A DNA stretch of 64,000 nt from Thelephora terrestris. Lineage: Eukaryota; Basidiomycota; Agaricomycetes; Thelephorales; Thelephoraceae. Location: assembly GCA_015956445.1 (NCBI GenBank), contig WIUZ02000001.1:1054001-1118000 (forward strand), in the 5' to 3' direction. The notes below the pieces were generated by a model that searched no databases, had not been told where the DNA came from, and saw nothing but the letters and a program-made list of their open reading frames with translations. Positions 9,379 to 20,149 of this stretch are shown in pieces; positions within the stretch are counted from its first letter, which is position 1; every line of letters starts with the position of its first letter. The position numbers and the translations under genes were made by a program.

Positions 9379-11934
9379 TTATTTTTTGGCATATCCTTCC
9401 TCATTTTCGCCTTTCTTGTCCTCAACATCATCTTCGCCCCTGCTCAACCCCCTTTCGAGATCGCTCGGCGACCTCTCAAGCTTTCCTTCAGCGTCCCTAC
9501 TGACCTCTTGTGTAGACGTGACCTCGCTAGATGGCGCGTCGGCGACTTTTTCTCGTTTGCCCTCTTGGACGATGACACGTTTCATGCTGTAGTTCCTGAT
9601 GAAGAGGACTACGAAAAAGATTAGCCTCTGCACCAAGAAGCTATGAATTAGGTGACGCACCGAGAAGAAAAGAAACACCAGCGAGAGGAGTCATAACGAG
9701 CCAGACTGTGCTTATCGCTTTGGTAAACGCGTGAATGACTGCTTGGCGTGTGACAGGGTCCTGGTTGTGATTGTCTGTGATCAGCTGCCTTTGTCTACGT
9801 GATCTCAATTCTACTCACCGGAATATCCTTTAGATGTGACACACCCTGAGTGAGGGCGGCAGGAGACGTTCCGCCAGTATAACCGGAGATATGAGACAGT
9901 TTTTGACGCAAGGTCTAAAACAAGGGGATTAATCTAGGAATCTCGCGTCACAGATTGATTACTCACAGAAGAGATGATGGCTTCGGAGACCGAGATTCCA
10001 ACTGCGCCACCGATGACCCTAAAATTCCGTTCAGCAAATGGTTAATTCCCTATCGGCGCGGCGACCTCACCTAAGGAACATGAAACCACCGGTGCTCACG
10101 GCCATGTCCTTCAGGGGCATTGCGGCTTGGAGTGCAATGAGCGGCAACTGTGGGTTCAAGGTGAAAATTCGACAACTAGAACGTCTGTAAACACAAACTT
10201 ACCTGGAACAGAGGACCTGTTCCGAGAGCACCGAGAAGTAAGAATATAACTTTCTCGGCTCTAATGAAACAAAACTCCTCAGCATCAGTGTTACATCAAA
10301 ATAGATAAGGCGCCTTACTGGTTAGAACGATCGTCCAACATGATCAACAGTCCAGTCGACAATGTCATGAAGAACCAAGCTCCCCAAATCTGCTCGCGGT
10401 ATTTGCCAGACCTTGTGACTACCTGGCCGGAAATTGTCGCCACCAGCGCACCCCCAAGTGAATACGGAATTTGGCGAACACCTGCGCCTGTGGCCGAGTG
10501 ACCGAGCACTTGGAAGTAGAGGGGGATATAGTAGGAGATGGAGAAGAAGATTAGGGCGTGTGTTAGGGTGGTCACGAGGAGGATGGCGGTGGTCCTGGTC
10601 TGTGAAATATTCTTTGAATAACCTTGTAAAGGGTTTTATGATTCGAGTTGCCCACCTGGAACAACCGGGGCGGGAGAACTGGTGATCGTGTCGTGAACGC
10701 CTCGTAGATCCCGGCGAGGACAAGGAGACCGCCACCGACGACAACCAAGGCGATGGTCTTTGGAGCCGACCCTAAAGGGGGAGTTTAGTGTGCAAGATGC
10801 GCGCACGTGTTCAACTACACGCACATGATGTTTCGCCGAAGTTGAAGCCGAGCAAGAGACAAACAACCCCGGCGATCATGAGGCCAAGTCCGATGAAGTC
10901 AAACTCGCGAAGGTGTTCTCGGAAGGTCTTCCCTCGGTGAGGGTTGAGATTGAGGAAGATGAAAAGAAGGAGACCGGAAACTCCGCCGGTTGGCCTGGTA
11001 AACCGTCAATAAATGAAAGAACGAATGGAAAGTTAGTAACGCACAAATTGACCCAGAAACACCATCTCCAAGATACGTGATCGGTAAAAACCTGCGGTAG
11101 GATGAGTCATGTATGGTGCGGGATGAATGGTAACTTCTTACACCACCCAATAACGGGCCGACAACGCTAGCAATACCCCAGGTGGCACCAATGAAACCTG
11201 CGTACTTGCCACGATCCTCGAGAGAGACGATGTCCGAGATGATGATCTGAACGAGTTGCATGATGCCTCCACCGCCAATACCTTGAACTGCCCTTGCTAT
11301 CACGAGCCACAACATACTTTGTGCAGCCCCACATAGCGCGGAGCCAACCTAAGCCGCTGCATGAGCGCAGGTGAAGGGAAGGAGCATTGACTTGGACTTG
11401 CCAGGAAAATGACAATACATCCGTACAGAATGGGCTTACGTCCTAAAGGACACGATTGTGATGGGTGAATATTGAATGTTTAGATCACCTGTTTTCATGA
11501 AGGGGACTAACCGGTTATGTCGGACAACTTTCCATATAATGGAGCCAATGCCGCAGAAGACAGAAGGTAGGCACTAAATTGAGATAAGATAATCACCACG
11601 TGCGTACATCAGGCACAACAACTTACCTTCCTACCCAGCTGTAGTCCGAACCACCCTGCAGTTGACGGACGATCGTCGGCAATGCGGTCGCGACAATTGT
11701 CTAACCAAGGGGGAGGTTGTCAATCTCGGCCTGCTTTCAGCGGAGTAAGTTGGGCAGACTCACCTGATCCAACGCAGCCAAAAACGTGCAGAGTCCGAGG
11801 GCAGCGAACACGAGGGGGAGGTTGTTCTTGGGTAGAACATGGGTTTCACTGTCCTTCCAACCGGCACCGGGTTTCGCCTTCTTTTCCTCAGCGGGGGCGG
11901 GAGGGGGCTGGGTTTGTTCTTTGGTGTCGGCCAT
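9379..11934 (-). CDS. MFS drug:H+ antiporter, DHA2 (14-TM) type
   Basis: A plasma-membrane exporter of the major facilitator superfamily, like fungal toxin and multidrug pumps; the substrate cannot be told. From the ATG at 11934 a soluble Pro/Lys-rich N-terminus precedes TM1 (PLVFAALGLCTFLAALDQ), which splices to TIVATALPTIVRQLQGG, the DHA2 signature. Then come YLLSSAAL, motif A (GKLSDITGRKP), AVQGIGGGGIMQL, motif C (GIASVVGPLLGG) and later helices including TLTHALIFFSISYYIPLYFQ and GALVATISGQVVTRSGKY. Many introns of about 50 nt interrupt it. The end is FFVVLFIRNYSMKRVIVQEG followed by an acidic/basic tail and a stop at 9379-9381. It stands alone: no biosynthetic backbone enzyme lies nearby, although it is convergent with a DFR-like reductase. 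Confidence 0.9.
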
Positions 11935-12689
11935 GTTCCTGTGAGTGCCCACGGAGAACTAGGGGAGGGAGACTGGGAACCGACAGGATACGATGGTGGG
12001 CCTTATAAATCATCTGCATCATCCACGGCTCCGCGCCGACGCTCTCGGCTGCCAATGTAGTTACTCCGTTTCCGCGTATATTCCCACGACTAACCCACCA
12101 CCGATCCATCGCAGGTTAACCTTACGTGTATATTTTGGAAATCGAACGATGGTAATCATCCAACGCACGTAACGGCTTTCTCAAGATCTCCACATGCTTC
12201 CAGCTATAGAAACCTTTTGCGTTCCCGGACGGATCTCGGATTGATACGGCAGTGTTTTCCGTTCGAGCGATGAGCCACATATGATTCATTCTCCCAATTA
12301 TCCCCAGACAAGATGAGTAAGAGGGAGGCTTTGTGCGACGGCACGCCGGCATACGGAACTCGTGGGCATCCCACAAGACGAAGATGTTTTGTCCGCGGTC
12401 AATTAATTGGCTTTGACTCCAGATGCCGAGCGTCGGGCCGTAGAAGATTCTCCGGGTCAGACCGTCCAGCGTCTAATTCATCGTCCACAAGCGATGGAAA
12501 GGCACATTTCCATTTTTGGTAGTTTGTACCCACACTGGCAACATCCGCCACCGTCGTCTTCGAGCGGAGGCATCGAAACACTTCTCATCTCAACTTACCC
12601 CACACCTCGCCTACCTTTAACTTTATACTGACCCCGTTTCTTTATTGTTAATCTTCTTTCTCGTGCATTTCCTTCCCACCGAGGAAGAT
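11935..12689. other. Divergent promoter region between MFS exporter and Ndfip/Bsd2-like gene
   Basis: About 755 bases. On the minus strand a TTTATAAGG element near 12002-12010 lies about 70 bases upstream of the MFS start and may be its TATA box. On the plus side the last 100 bases before 12690 are pyrimidine-rich, with TTTAACTTTATAC near 12616-12628. No gene is supported in between. Confidence 0.45.
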
Positions 12690-14187
12690 ATGCCTTCCGC
12701 TCTTTACGCTCCACTTCCCACTCAGCCAACCCAGGAGGATGCTGACAGAGACCTACAAGACGCTTTCGGGGATGACGACGACGAAGAAGACGTGCTTGAG
12801 TCTACTCGTCTTATTAATCAGAATCACCACCCGAGTGCCAACCCTTCACTGCATGGAAATAGGCCACAGCCCATTCAGATTCCGGGAACCTATGATTTCG
12901 AGAGGGACTACGATTATACGATGCCTCCCCCGGGCTCACCTCCACGACCCTCCGCCTCCGCCCTCCCAAACGATTACGGAAATTCAAACGGTCTCGTCCC
13001 CACCTCTCCTGTAGTCACGCCCCTTGCCTCTGGCCAGAGTAGCGCTGGATTCAGTATCCTCTTCCGTAAGGCCGTCGGTTCGATCCTTCCAACTCATTAC
13101 CAGACACTCCCCACTCAATCACCAAGCATTCGAGTTGTGGGCGGAGGAACCCAGAACGATGGTGTTTTCGCTAATGTCATGGCAAAACCTGTGCTCTCTG
13201 CAAGACCAGTCACCGACGACGGGGGCATATTCCTCGCTCCGGAGACAGTCCAATCCCAGGCACCTCCTGTATGTCTACACCCGCGAATGCTCTTCTTTCA
13301 ACTATACCCTAGGATGAGTAAACTGATCTGAGGATCACAGAGTTACACCGAAGCCCAAACCGACGCCGTCCCTCCCTATTGGGAAACCACCGTCGTCGCT
13401 CCTTCAGAATCCGGAGATATTCTTGTCGACGACCTTCCGACGGGCAGCGTTCTCATCTTCGTTTTCAACCTCTTCACTTCGTTCTTCTTCCAGTTCATCG
13501 GATTCGTGATCACCTACTTCCTCTCCACAACACACGCCGCCCGATACGGTTCTCGCGCCGGCCTCGGTCTCACCTTCATTCAGTACGGCGCATATTGGCG
13601 GGCAGCCCAGATCGAGGCCGGCCAATCGAGGGAGGAACAGCAGGAATTGGCTTTTTGGAACGCGACCCTGTCTGCCGCCTCCCCCAACTCAACCGCGTTA
13701 TTGGAATCTATGGTAAACCAGAACGGTACGGAGACCGGCGAAGTGTACTACGACGATATTGGGTTCGGTGGAAAGGACTGGTTGGCCCTTTTCTTCATGA
13801 CCTTTGGTGAGAATCGCTCTCTCTTCTCACCGCTCGGGGGCTGTGCAACCCCTCAGCGCATCACCGATTGTTGCACAACAAAACACTGAACCCGTTCCCC
13901 TTGTTTTGCTTCCGTACTCATCTCACGAACACACAGGCTGGGTTCTATTGTTCACTTCCGTTTTCGGCTTCTGGAGAGTGAAAAGGTGGGAGATGTCGAT
14001 CAGGACGTCTTCCCGTCATCAAGCGCCTGTCACTCCCGGAGACCTCGCTCGAGACATTCAAGTTCGAAGGAACCTCGAGACCATATTCGGGATCGGAGAC
14101 GATAGGGAGTTGGAGGCGTCTATGGATCCTGAGTTGGAGGCTGAGATGAGATTGGCGAGACATTTGAGAACCGCTGGTCTTTTATAG
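12690..14187 (+). CDS. Ndfip/Bsd2-like adaptor of NEDD4-family (Rsp5) ubiquitin ligase
   Basis: Ndfip/Bsd2 proteins are Golgi/endosomal membrane adaptors that recruit HECT ligases to metal transporters and other cargo. The N-terminal ~200 residues are disordered (acidic DDDDEEDV, Pro-rich PPPGSPPRPSAS) and lead to the family block GGGTQNDGVFANVMAKP. A PPSY motif (PPxY, the WW-domain ligand) is made by splicing QAPP to SYTEAQTDAVPPYWETT across the intron at about 13270-13339. Then come three hydrophobic segments: GSVLIFVFNLFTSFFFQFIG with FVITYFLSTTHAARYGSRAG, GLTFIQYGAY, and, after an intron near 13807-13936, GWVLLFTSVFGFWRVKRWEM. The NST/NGT sites lie in the loop before the last helix. The C-terminal tail is charged. 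Start at MPSALYAPLP; an upstream in-frame ATG at 12645 is less likely. Confidence 0.87.
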
Positions 14188-14621
14188 CCTCTCCTTTTTT
14201 AGAGGTTGGAAGCGGGTGGTTTCAATCATATGCATCGGTTCGGTTTTTTATCTCGTGCGTCGTGTATCACTTAATTATTCTTTGCGCTCGTAGTCAGCCT
14301 CTCCTTTTTTTTCTATCTCGACGCGGCAGATTCTGGGATTGTCGAAAGTTTCGGATTTCGGACTCTAGAGGTTTCTTGCGTTCTTGTCGCACACGTCCCC
14401 CGCCTGCGAGGATATGCGGTTTTGGAATTATATGTCGGATGGATCTCTCGCTGTGGAAACGGTTCTTGTGTTCAATTCAAGTGCAATGCAAATAGAAGAC
14501 ATTGAAGGTAGTGAGGAGACATGGGCGAGATAATGCAGGGGACGTGAATGCGTTGGGGGACGTCTACGGAGATAAATGCAAAGGCTTGGTGATAAAAAGT
14601 GGTACATGACATAGGAAACGG
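14188..14621. other. Convergent intergenic region
   Basis: About 430 bases between two 3' ends. T-rich runs (near 14196-14202 and 14304-14313) fit 3' UTR and polyadenylation sequence. No gene seen. Confidence 0.4.
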
Positions 14622-16844
14622 TCAGGAAAGGTGGACTCGCGACTTCGTTAGCCTCTCGTCCCTCGAAATCCGCGTCAGCACACCCTGCTCCATCGTCAAT
14701 TCCCACAGTTGCACCTTGGACTTGCCAATATCCACCAACAACTGCCTCCGCAGTTCTCTCGCTTGCTGGATCGCATCCTCTCTGCGTTTCTTTGTGACAG
14801 CCAAAGTCGCAGCGGCTTTACTTTTTGACGGAGGGGTAGGCAGAGTTGGACGCTTGGGAACGGGTCGCTGGCGTTGAAGCGACGCAGTGGTAAATGTTGG
14901 CGGGTCGGTGTTCGAAAATGAAGGGATAGAGTCTTGGTACGAAGAAAAGAACGAGGGGATATCAGAGGTTCCACTTGTGAGCGTAGAGGAAGGTAGTGGC
15001 GTGCTCGGAGCGGGAGTATCGACCAGTAGGACGGCTTGGTCAGCCATCATGGAACCCTGAGATAGCAGCTCTAAGCCGGGAAACGTTTGTAACTCCACAC
15101 TTGGAGGATCGCAAAAGTGTGGCGGTTGATTCGCCACACTCGACACACGCGAAACGTCCGCCTCAATTCCAAACACGCGACTGAAATCATCATCCATACC
15201 CAACTCCATCCCTGTGAACATCCCACGCCCCATCAGATCTTCGTATAGTGATTCACCTTGACTGAAATACGCACCGTCTTGAGGTTTTGGGTGTCGCACT
15301 GACCCTGTCCGATCTTGTTGGCTTACCACCGAGCCCGAAGGGGAAGGAGAGTAAATGGCGAACGAAGGGTCGAAATTCGGCGTCATTGGCCCAGAAGTAA
15401 TGGATTGTGAGGGGTAAGGAGAGTATGACAATGCGGGTGTCGGAGCTTCGTCGGAAGAAGGGGCGGGACTTTCCGCCCCATTCGGTCCTTCCTGAGATGG
15501 GCCGGTTCCCATTAGACTCAGTAGTAGTGGATCAAGGTCGATCCCTGGCGGTAGAAGATCCATAGATGTGCCGGAAGGGTCCGAGTCAGGCAGATGACTA
15601 CTCTGCGGAAGCTCGACAGCGCCGAACATCAATGTCAAGGTGTCCAAACCCGATTCCAGTGACTGTGTCGTCGTGGATGTTGGAGTTGGTGCCGCATAGC
15701 CATAGGGTGCTGTTGGTCGGAGGTACGCATCAAGTGGCAGCGGGACGTATTTTGAAGAGGGTGAACAGCAGTTGACATTCGCGGGAGGGAGTGAACGCCT
15801 AGCGGAAGTCGGATGGGATTGCGTGGACAATTGTGGGGCCGGTTGGGAGGCGGCTCTTTTGGTGGGTGCCCGAGCGGCCGCTTTGTTTGCCCCCTCTCGT
15901 AACAAGGCAATGAAGTCTGATACAAGACGCTCACACCGCTCGTTCGTCCACTCTTCTTTGTAATTCGGAGGTCCCTCGCCAGGCGAGAAGGGGAATGGAA
16001 CATCCCAGTCGGCAGCACCAGCAGGAACCTGAGAAAGCTTCCGCCTCTTTGAGGATGGCTGAGAAGGACTGGAGGTTGATTGCGCTGGGGGATCGATGCC
16101 ACGGCGAAGGATACCAAGCAACTGATCCAACACAGGAAATAAGTCCTTTTGAGCGGAAAGGGTGGCCAAGAGTTGGGCAGGGGTCGGCGCGACAGGTCTC
16201 CCAAATCGAGTGAACGTTGTTCCTCCTTCCTCCACAACAATTGGGTTTTGGGGGTCGTTGCCCTGGTTATACCTGCGCGTGGACAGGGACGCGGGATTTA
16301 TCTTCGCGACTAGACCTGCTATTCCGAGGAGGGCTTGTTGGTTCCGCAAAAAATTAGGAGGGACCGGCGCATCGGAAGGGGGGAGTTCGATCGAAGGGCC
16401 GGGGGCCATGGCCGAGGTGGTGTTCGATGATTTTTTGGTACGCTTCCTCTTGTTCGAAGTCCCGCTGTTCTGCGACAGCGATGGTCGGGTTACTGCGTCA
16501 TAATCCATCACGGTTGGGGCCAAGGACGCGGCGCGACTAGCGGCTGTATACGCAGGAGTGGAGGAACGAGATGATCGAGCCTGGAAGGGGCGATGGCGAG
16601 CATCTAAGAGAGAAACTACCGAATCGACGGGAAGTTTAGAAGGGTCATGGGAGCCAGGAAGTGCAAGGGTCCCCACGTTTTGTTCAGAGTCTAACCTTCC
16701 GCTAGGGAGAGCCAGCGACGTCTTCCCCGTAATTGGAGAAGGCGGAGGAGAGCCAAAGAGAGACTCATCATCACTCAGATCGTCACGGTCATAAGGAGTA
16801 TGGTCTCCATCCGAGGGCATCCTCTGAGTCGAATTTGTGGCCAT
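14622..16844 (-). CDS. Long, mostly disordered protein of unknown function
   Basis: An uninterrupted 740-codon frame, unusual in a neighbourhood where every other gene has several introns. Nothing in it matches a domain I recognise. Most of the chain is Ser/Pro/Thr-rich and disordered, with an acidic start (DRDDLSDDESLFGSPPPSP) and a basic cluster (SNKRKRTKKSS) that could be a nuclear localisation signal. Two short ordered-looking islands stand out: NFLRNQQALLGIAGLVAKIN (about residues 160-185) and a helical segment with EEWTNERCERLVSDFIALLR (about 300-320). The C-terminal ~60 residues form a basic coiled-coil-like helix (KKRREDAIQQARELRRQLL ... KVQLWELTMEQGVLTRI). It could be a nuclear regulatory or scaffold protein; this is inference from composition. 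It is divergent from ctk3, 150 bases away. Confidence 0.72.
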   Translation of the reverse strand: MATNSTQRMPSDGDHTPYDRDDLSDDESLFGSPPPSPITGKTSLALPSGRLDSEQNVGTLALPGSHDPSKLPVDSVVSLLDARHRPFQARSSRSSTPAYTAASRAASLAPTVMDYDAVTRPSLSQNSGTSNKRKRTKKSSNTTSAMAPGPSIELPPSDAPVPPNFLRNQQALLGIAGLVAKINPASLSTRRYNQGNDPQNPIVVEEGGTTFTRFGRPVAPTPAQLLATLSAQKDLFPVLDQLLGILRRGIDPPAQSTSSPSQPSSKRRKLSQVPAGAADWDVPFPFSPGEGPPNYKEEWTNERCERLVSDFIALLREGANKAAARAPTKRAASQPAPQLSTQSHPTSARRSLPPANVNCCSPSSKYVPLPLDAYLRPTAPYGYAAPTPTSTTTQSLESGLDTLTLMFGAVELPQSSHLPDSDPSGTSMDLLPPGIDLDPLLLSLMGTGPSQEGPNGAESPAPSSDEAPTPALSYSPYPSQSITSGPMTPNFDPSFAIYSPSPSGSVVSQQDRTGSVRHPKPQDGAYFSQGESLYEDLMGRGMFTGMELGMDDDFSRVFGIEADVSRVSSVANQPPHFCDPPSVELQTFPGLELLSQGSMMADQAVLLVDTPAPSTPLPSSTLTSGTSDIPSFFSSYQDSIPSFSNTDPPTFTTASLQRQRPVPKRPTLPTPPSKSKAAATLAVTKKRREDAIQQARELRRQLLVDIGKSKVQLWELTMEQGVLTRISRDERLTKSRVHLS

Positions 16845-16998
16845 GAGTTGAGAGTTCGTAGAAGATGATTGAAGTCGCGTACCTCTTGGTGCACCTCAGA
16901 CGTGGAGTCGCAAGATGGCAGATGATGGTGGTAGCAGAAAAACAAGCTTATCGATCGTGCGAATCAACTGCCGTGAACTTCACCTCACGCCCTTTGTG

Positions 16999-17961
16999 AT
17001 GGATGGCTTTGAAGTCCACATCCAATTTCTCGACCATTTGAAGCGGCTGAACGCGTGAGTAGCCATGGAGGGTAGTTGTTCGTTGCTTACGCGTCCTCCG
17101 GTACAGCACCCAGCAGTCCATCCAAAAGGCGGTTGGGTTTGCACTCAAATATTTCGCCAACTGTGCGGAGGACCTCTGGGGTTGCATCGTAGAAGAATGT
17201 CAGAAGGTTCCTTTCCACTTGCCCTGCGTTCTTTGCTGGACATCTTTCTGAACGTATGCGCCAGGGCACGGTTAACAACCGGATCAACATCCTCTACTTT
17301 TTGGATTCCTTGTGCGAGGCATCTCTACTCGCCAAGTCACACCCAGACGCAACAGAGATACTCCGTAGCGGTCCGGGCACCAATTCATTCTATGTTGATT
17401 ATGTCGCACGAGACCTGGGGACGATCGTCGAGCTGGTTGTCCCTGAGGGAAGACAAGGGCTACCGAATTTGTTGAGCACGACACAGGTCTACAACGTTCC
17501 ACAGGTCCTTATATGGCAGGAGCTGACTCTCGGCTCTTTAGATACTGGAAAGCTGGCGTAGCAAACGCATCATCGATCCTCATATTGTGGACGAAGCACT
17601 GGCCCAATTAGCCGACCGTCAAAACACCCTCGCCGCGGTAGACGAGGAGCCTCGTTCCGCACCGTCTTCGACACGACTTTCTCGCAACGAGGTCATCAAG
17701 CGGATTGAGGAGGACCGGGAGCGACACAAACGATTACGAGAACGCCGCTGGGTCCAACCAGTCTCACACACACCCACCTCCCAACTGCCTGTGCTCGCTT
17801 CATTTCTCCCACTCCACGAGAACGCGAGCGATCAAAACAGTGATCAGCCAGACATGCCTCTGGATATTGAGTTTGAGAACGAGTGGGAGACTACTAGTGA
17901 CTGGAACGAGGATGATGACGAAGCGACGACTCAGGAAACAAATCTTTGCTTTGGAAAGTAA
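16999..17961 (+). CDS. ctk3: CTDK-I gamma subunit (Ctk3-like)
   Basis: Ctk3 is the regulatory subunit of the kinase complex that phosphorylates Ser2 of the RNA polymerase II C-terminal domain. The N-terminal CID-like domain reads MDGFEVHIQFLDHLKRLNA, then after an intron (about 17056-17106) TQQSIQKAVGFALKYFANC and AEDLWGCIVEECQK. A second intron (about 17206-17260) leads to INILYFLDSLCEASLLAK, YVDYVARDLGTIVELVVP and EGRQGLPNLLSTTQ. A third (about 17488-17540) leads to ILESWRSKRIIDPHIVDEAL. The C-terminal domain has the Ctk3 signature RLRERRWVQP and FENEWETTSDWNEDDDE, ending LCFGK and TAA at 17961. Start placed at 16999 because family members begin MDxFE. An in-frame ATG at 16915 would add 28 residues without resemblance. 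Confidence 0.9.
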
Positions 17962-18135
17962 GTTCTGCAGGGTTTTCGGTCCTAACACCTTATCACAGTA
18001 TAGTAAGCAGTGTAAAATATATGTTAATGCCAATTTCTGGGTGAGATGTTGCACGTGTTGGTGAAATCGATATATGCGTCAGCTTTGTTTCTCCTGCAAT
18101 GTTTCTTCGTTTATCTCTCTCGGGTTACTTCTACG

Positions 18136-19469
18136 ATGCAGTCAGACATCTATAATCCTCGAAGACACGTCGGCATTCATGCTGAACACATCTCAAACGT
18201 GTCCAGCAATGATTTTCCTGGACACTACCCAGACGAAGATAATTCCTGGAATCTTGACCTTTTTCGTAAAGTCAAAATTCGATCCCTCTCTCGCAGGCTC
18301 TATCCCCCAGACTCACGGGCTGTCCTCGTAGAAATTACAAGTTAAGGTCAATAAGCTCTCGCAGCGGTCTATTCAGTTTGACCTCGTTGGTGTCGATGCC
18401 TCAATTGCCAACGCTTTCCGAAGGATACTCATAGCTGAGGTAAGGTACGTCCAGCCCACCTCTCCGATCGGAATTTTTTCATTACCTCGTCGTATACAAG
18501 GTCCCCACAATCGCTATCGAACACGTATACGTCTGGGACAACACGTCTGTGATCCAAGACGAGGTCCTTGCCCAGCGGATCGGTTTGGTTCCACTGAACG
18601 TGGATCCTTCGTACTTCGAATTCAAATCTGCCTCGCAAGAGCAAGCAACAGATCGTAACACGCTTGTGTTCAGATTGGACGTCACATGTACGCGGAAACC
18701 TAAAGCGGCGGCGGCCCGCGGAGCGAAGAAAGCTGAACCTGAGCCAGAGGAGATCTACAACCACTCGCTTGTCACGTCGGGAGACTTGACTTGGGAGCCG
18801 CAGGGCGAACAAAACGAAGTGTTCGCATCCAACCCACCTCGTCCGACGAACGAAAATATTGTACTTGCTAAGTTACGGCCAGGCCAGGCGTTATCCATGG
18901 AACTCCACGCGATAAAGGGTGTCGGTAAAGAACACGCAAAGTGGAGTCCAGTTGGTCAGGATCTGCAGGTGTTCGCTGCGACATGTTGCTAACTATAACA
19001 CCAGCTACCGCCACATACCGCCTCCTCCCCCTGGTAATACTCAACCCCGAAAAGCCCGTCCCCCCACAACACGCGGAGAAATTTCAGAAGTGCTTCTCCC
19101 CAGGCGTCATCGACATTGATCCCGTAACGAAAGCGGTGTCCGTTAACGAGGAAAATCTGCGGAATGAGACCATGAGCAGGGAGGTTCTCCGGCACAAGGA
19201 ATTGGAAGGTTGCGTCGCGCTCAGGCGTGTACGAGATTTCTTCATCTGTGAGTGCTGACCTCGTCGTCGCCGTTAGAAGACGCTCACATGGCGTGCCTCC
19301 AGTTCACATTGAGTCAGAGGGCCCTTACGCCCCAGAAAATCTCCTTCCGGAATCTATCAAGATCTTGAAACAAAAAATTTCCACAATAAGGTCTGCTGCA
19401 GAACAGCTACAAGTGGAGATCGAGGGTGAACCAGCTGTCGAAGGTGATGTAGAGATGGCTGAGGCTTAG
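18136..19469 (+). CDS. rpc40: RNA polymerase I and III subunit AC40 (RPC40)
   Basis: AC40 pairs with AC19 as the alpha-like assembly platform of RNA polymerases I and III. Exons give [18 protein letters not shown], then the alpha motif block [20 protein letters not shown] spliced to [47 protein letters not shown] and ATYRLLPLV, all diagnostic. Introns lie at about 18271-18331, 18439-18499, 18955-19003 and 19246-19301; each keeps frame. A Lys/Ala/Glu-rich insert ([19 protein letters not shown]) sits in the middle of the variable domain. The end is [14 protein letters not shown], stop at 19469. A short plus-strand frame from 18046 overlaps the start but is not conserved. Full length and intact. 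Confidence 0.94.
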
Positions 19470-20149
19470 ATTAGGCGCTTGCCATTAGATCTACCAGTTC
19501 TATATATCATCGACGCATCCACTCCTCGGTGGCTTCAGAACCTAGGCGTTTGCGTGTCTACCATAAATACGCGAAAAGACAGGGTAGTTTGTAGCCAAAT
19601 CATGAAACTCCTTTCGACGTAGGAAAAATTTGTGAACGGAGCGATTAGGAAGGCGATTCGGTCACGACCAACAGCAAATTGCGCTCAGAATGAGCCCGCG
19701 CGTTACTCTGTCCTCCATCGGTGCCCTGTAAGGAGACAGAACGCAAGGAACAAATGCGCGGTGATGGCAGTTCAGCAAAGAGAATCGTCTGGCGCCGACG
19801 GGATGTATTTGCCCCGTGCACGTGATCGGTTAACCCTCTTTCCTTGAATCCTTCCCGCATTCAATGAATCAATGGAATCTCATGCACTAAAGGGGTCGCA
19901 CAGCAAAAGACAAAAGGCCACGAGAAATTCATTGAAGTGGTATGTACGTGCGGGGCACGGTGATTTCGCGCCCTGTATGGACCATGAACTCGTCTCACAG
20001 TCCTCCCAATTGCCCGCCCAAAGTCTACGGATGATGCAGTGTGTATTAGTCTGCGAAGACCAAAAAGGTTGGGGGCCTCACCCTGCACCAGTCACACCCG
20101 CTGCTCGAAACATCGCCACATCCGGGCTGACGAACCATCCAGCAAACAC
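19470..20149. other. Region without gene between RPC40 and the CTF18 relic
   Basis: About 680 bases. If the CTF18 relic was once whole, its AAA+ ATPase part would have to lie here or be lost. I looked for Walker A, DExD and sensor motifs in all plus-strand frames and saw none, so the region seems to have been replaced or diverged beyond recognition. Confidence 0.45.

Noticed and set aside
9030-9431. Minus-strand frame of 133 codons between the reductase and the MFS exporter.
   Set aside because: No recognisable composition, start context or continuation; it overlaps the MFS 3' end.
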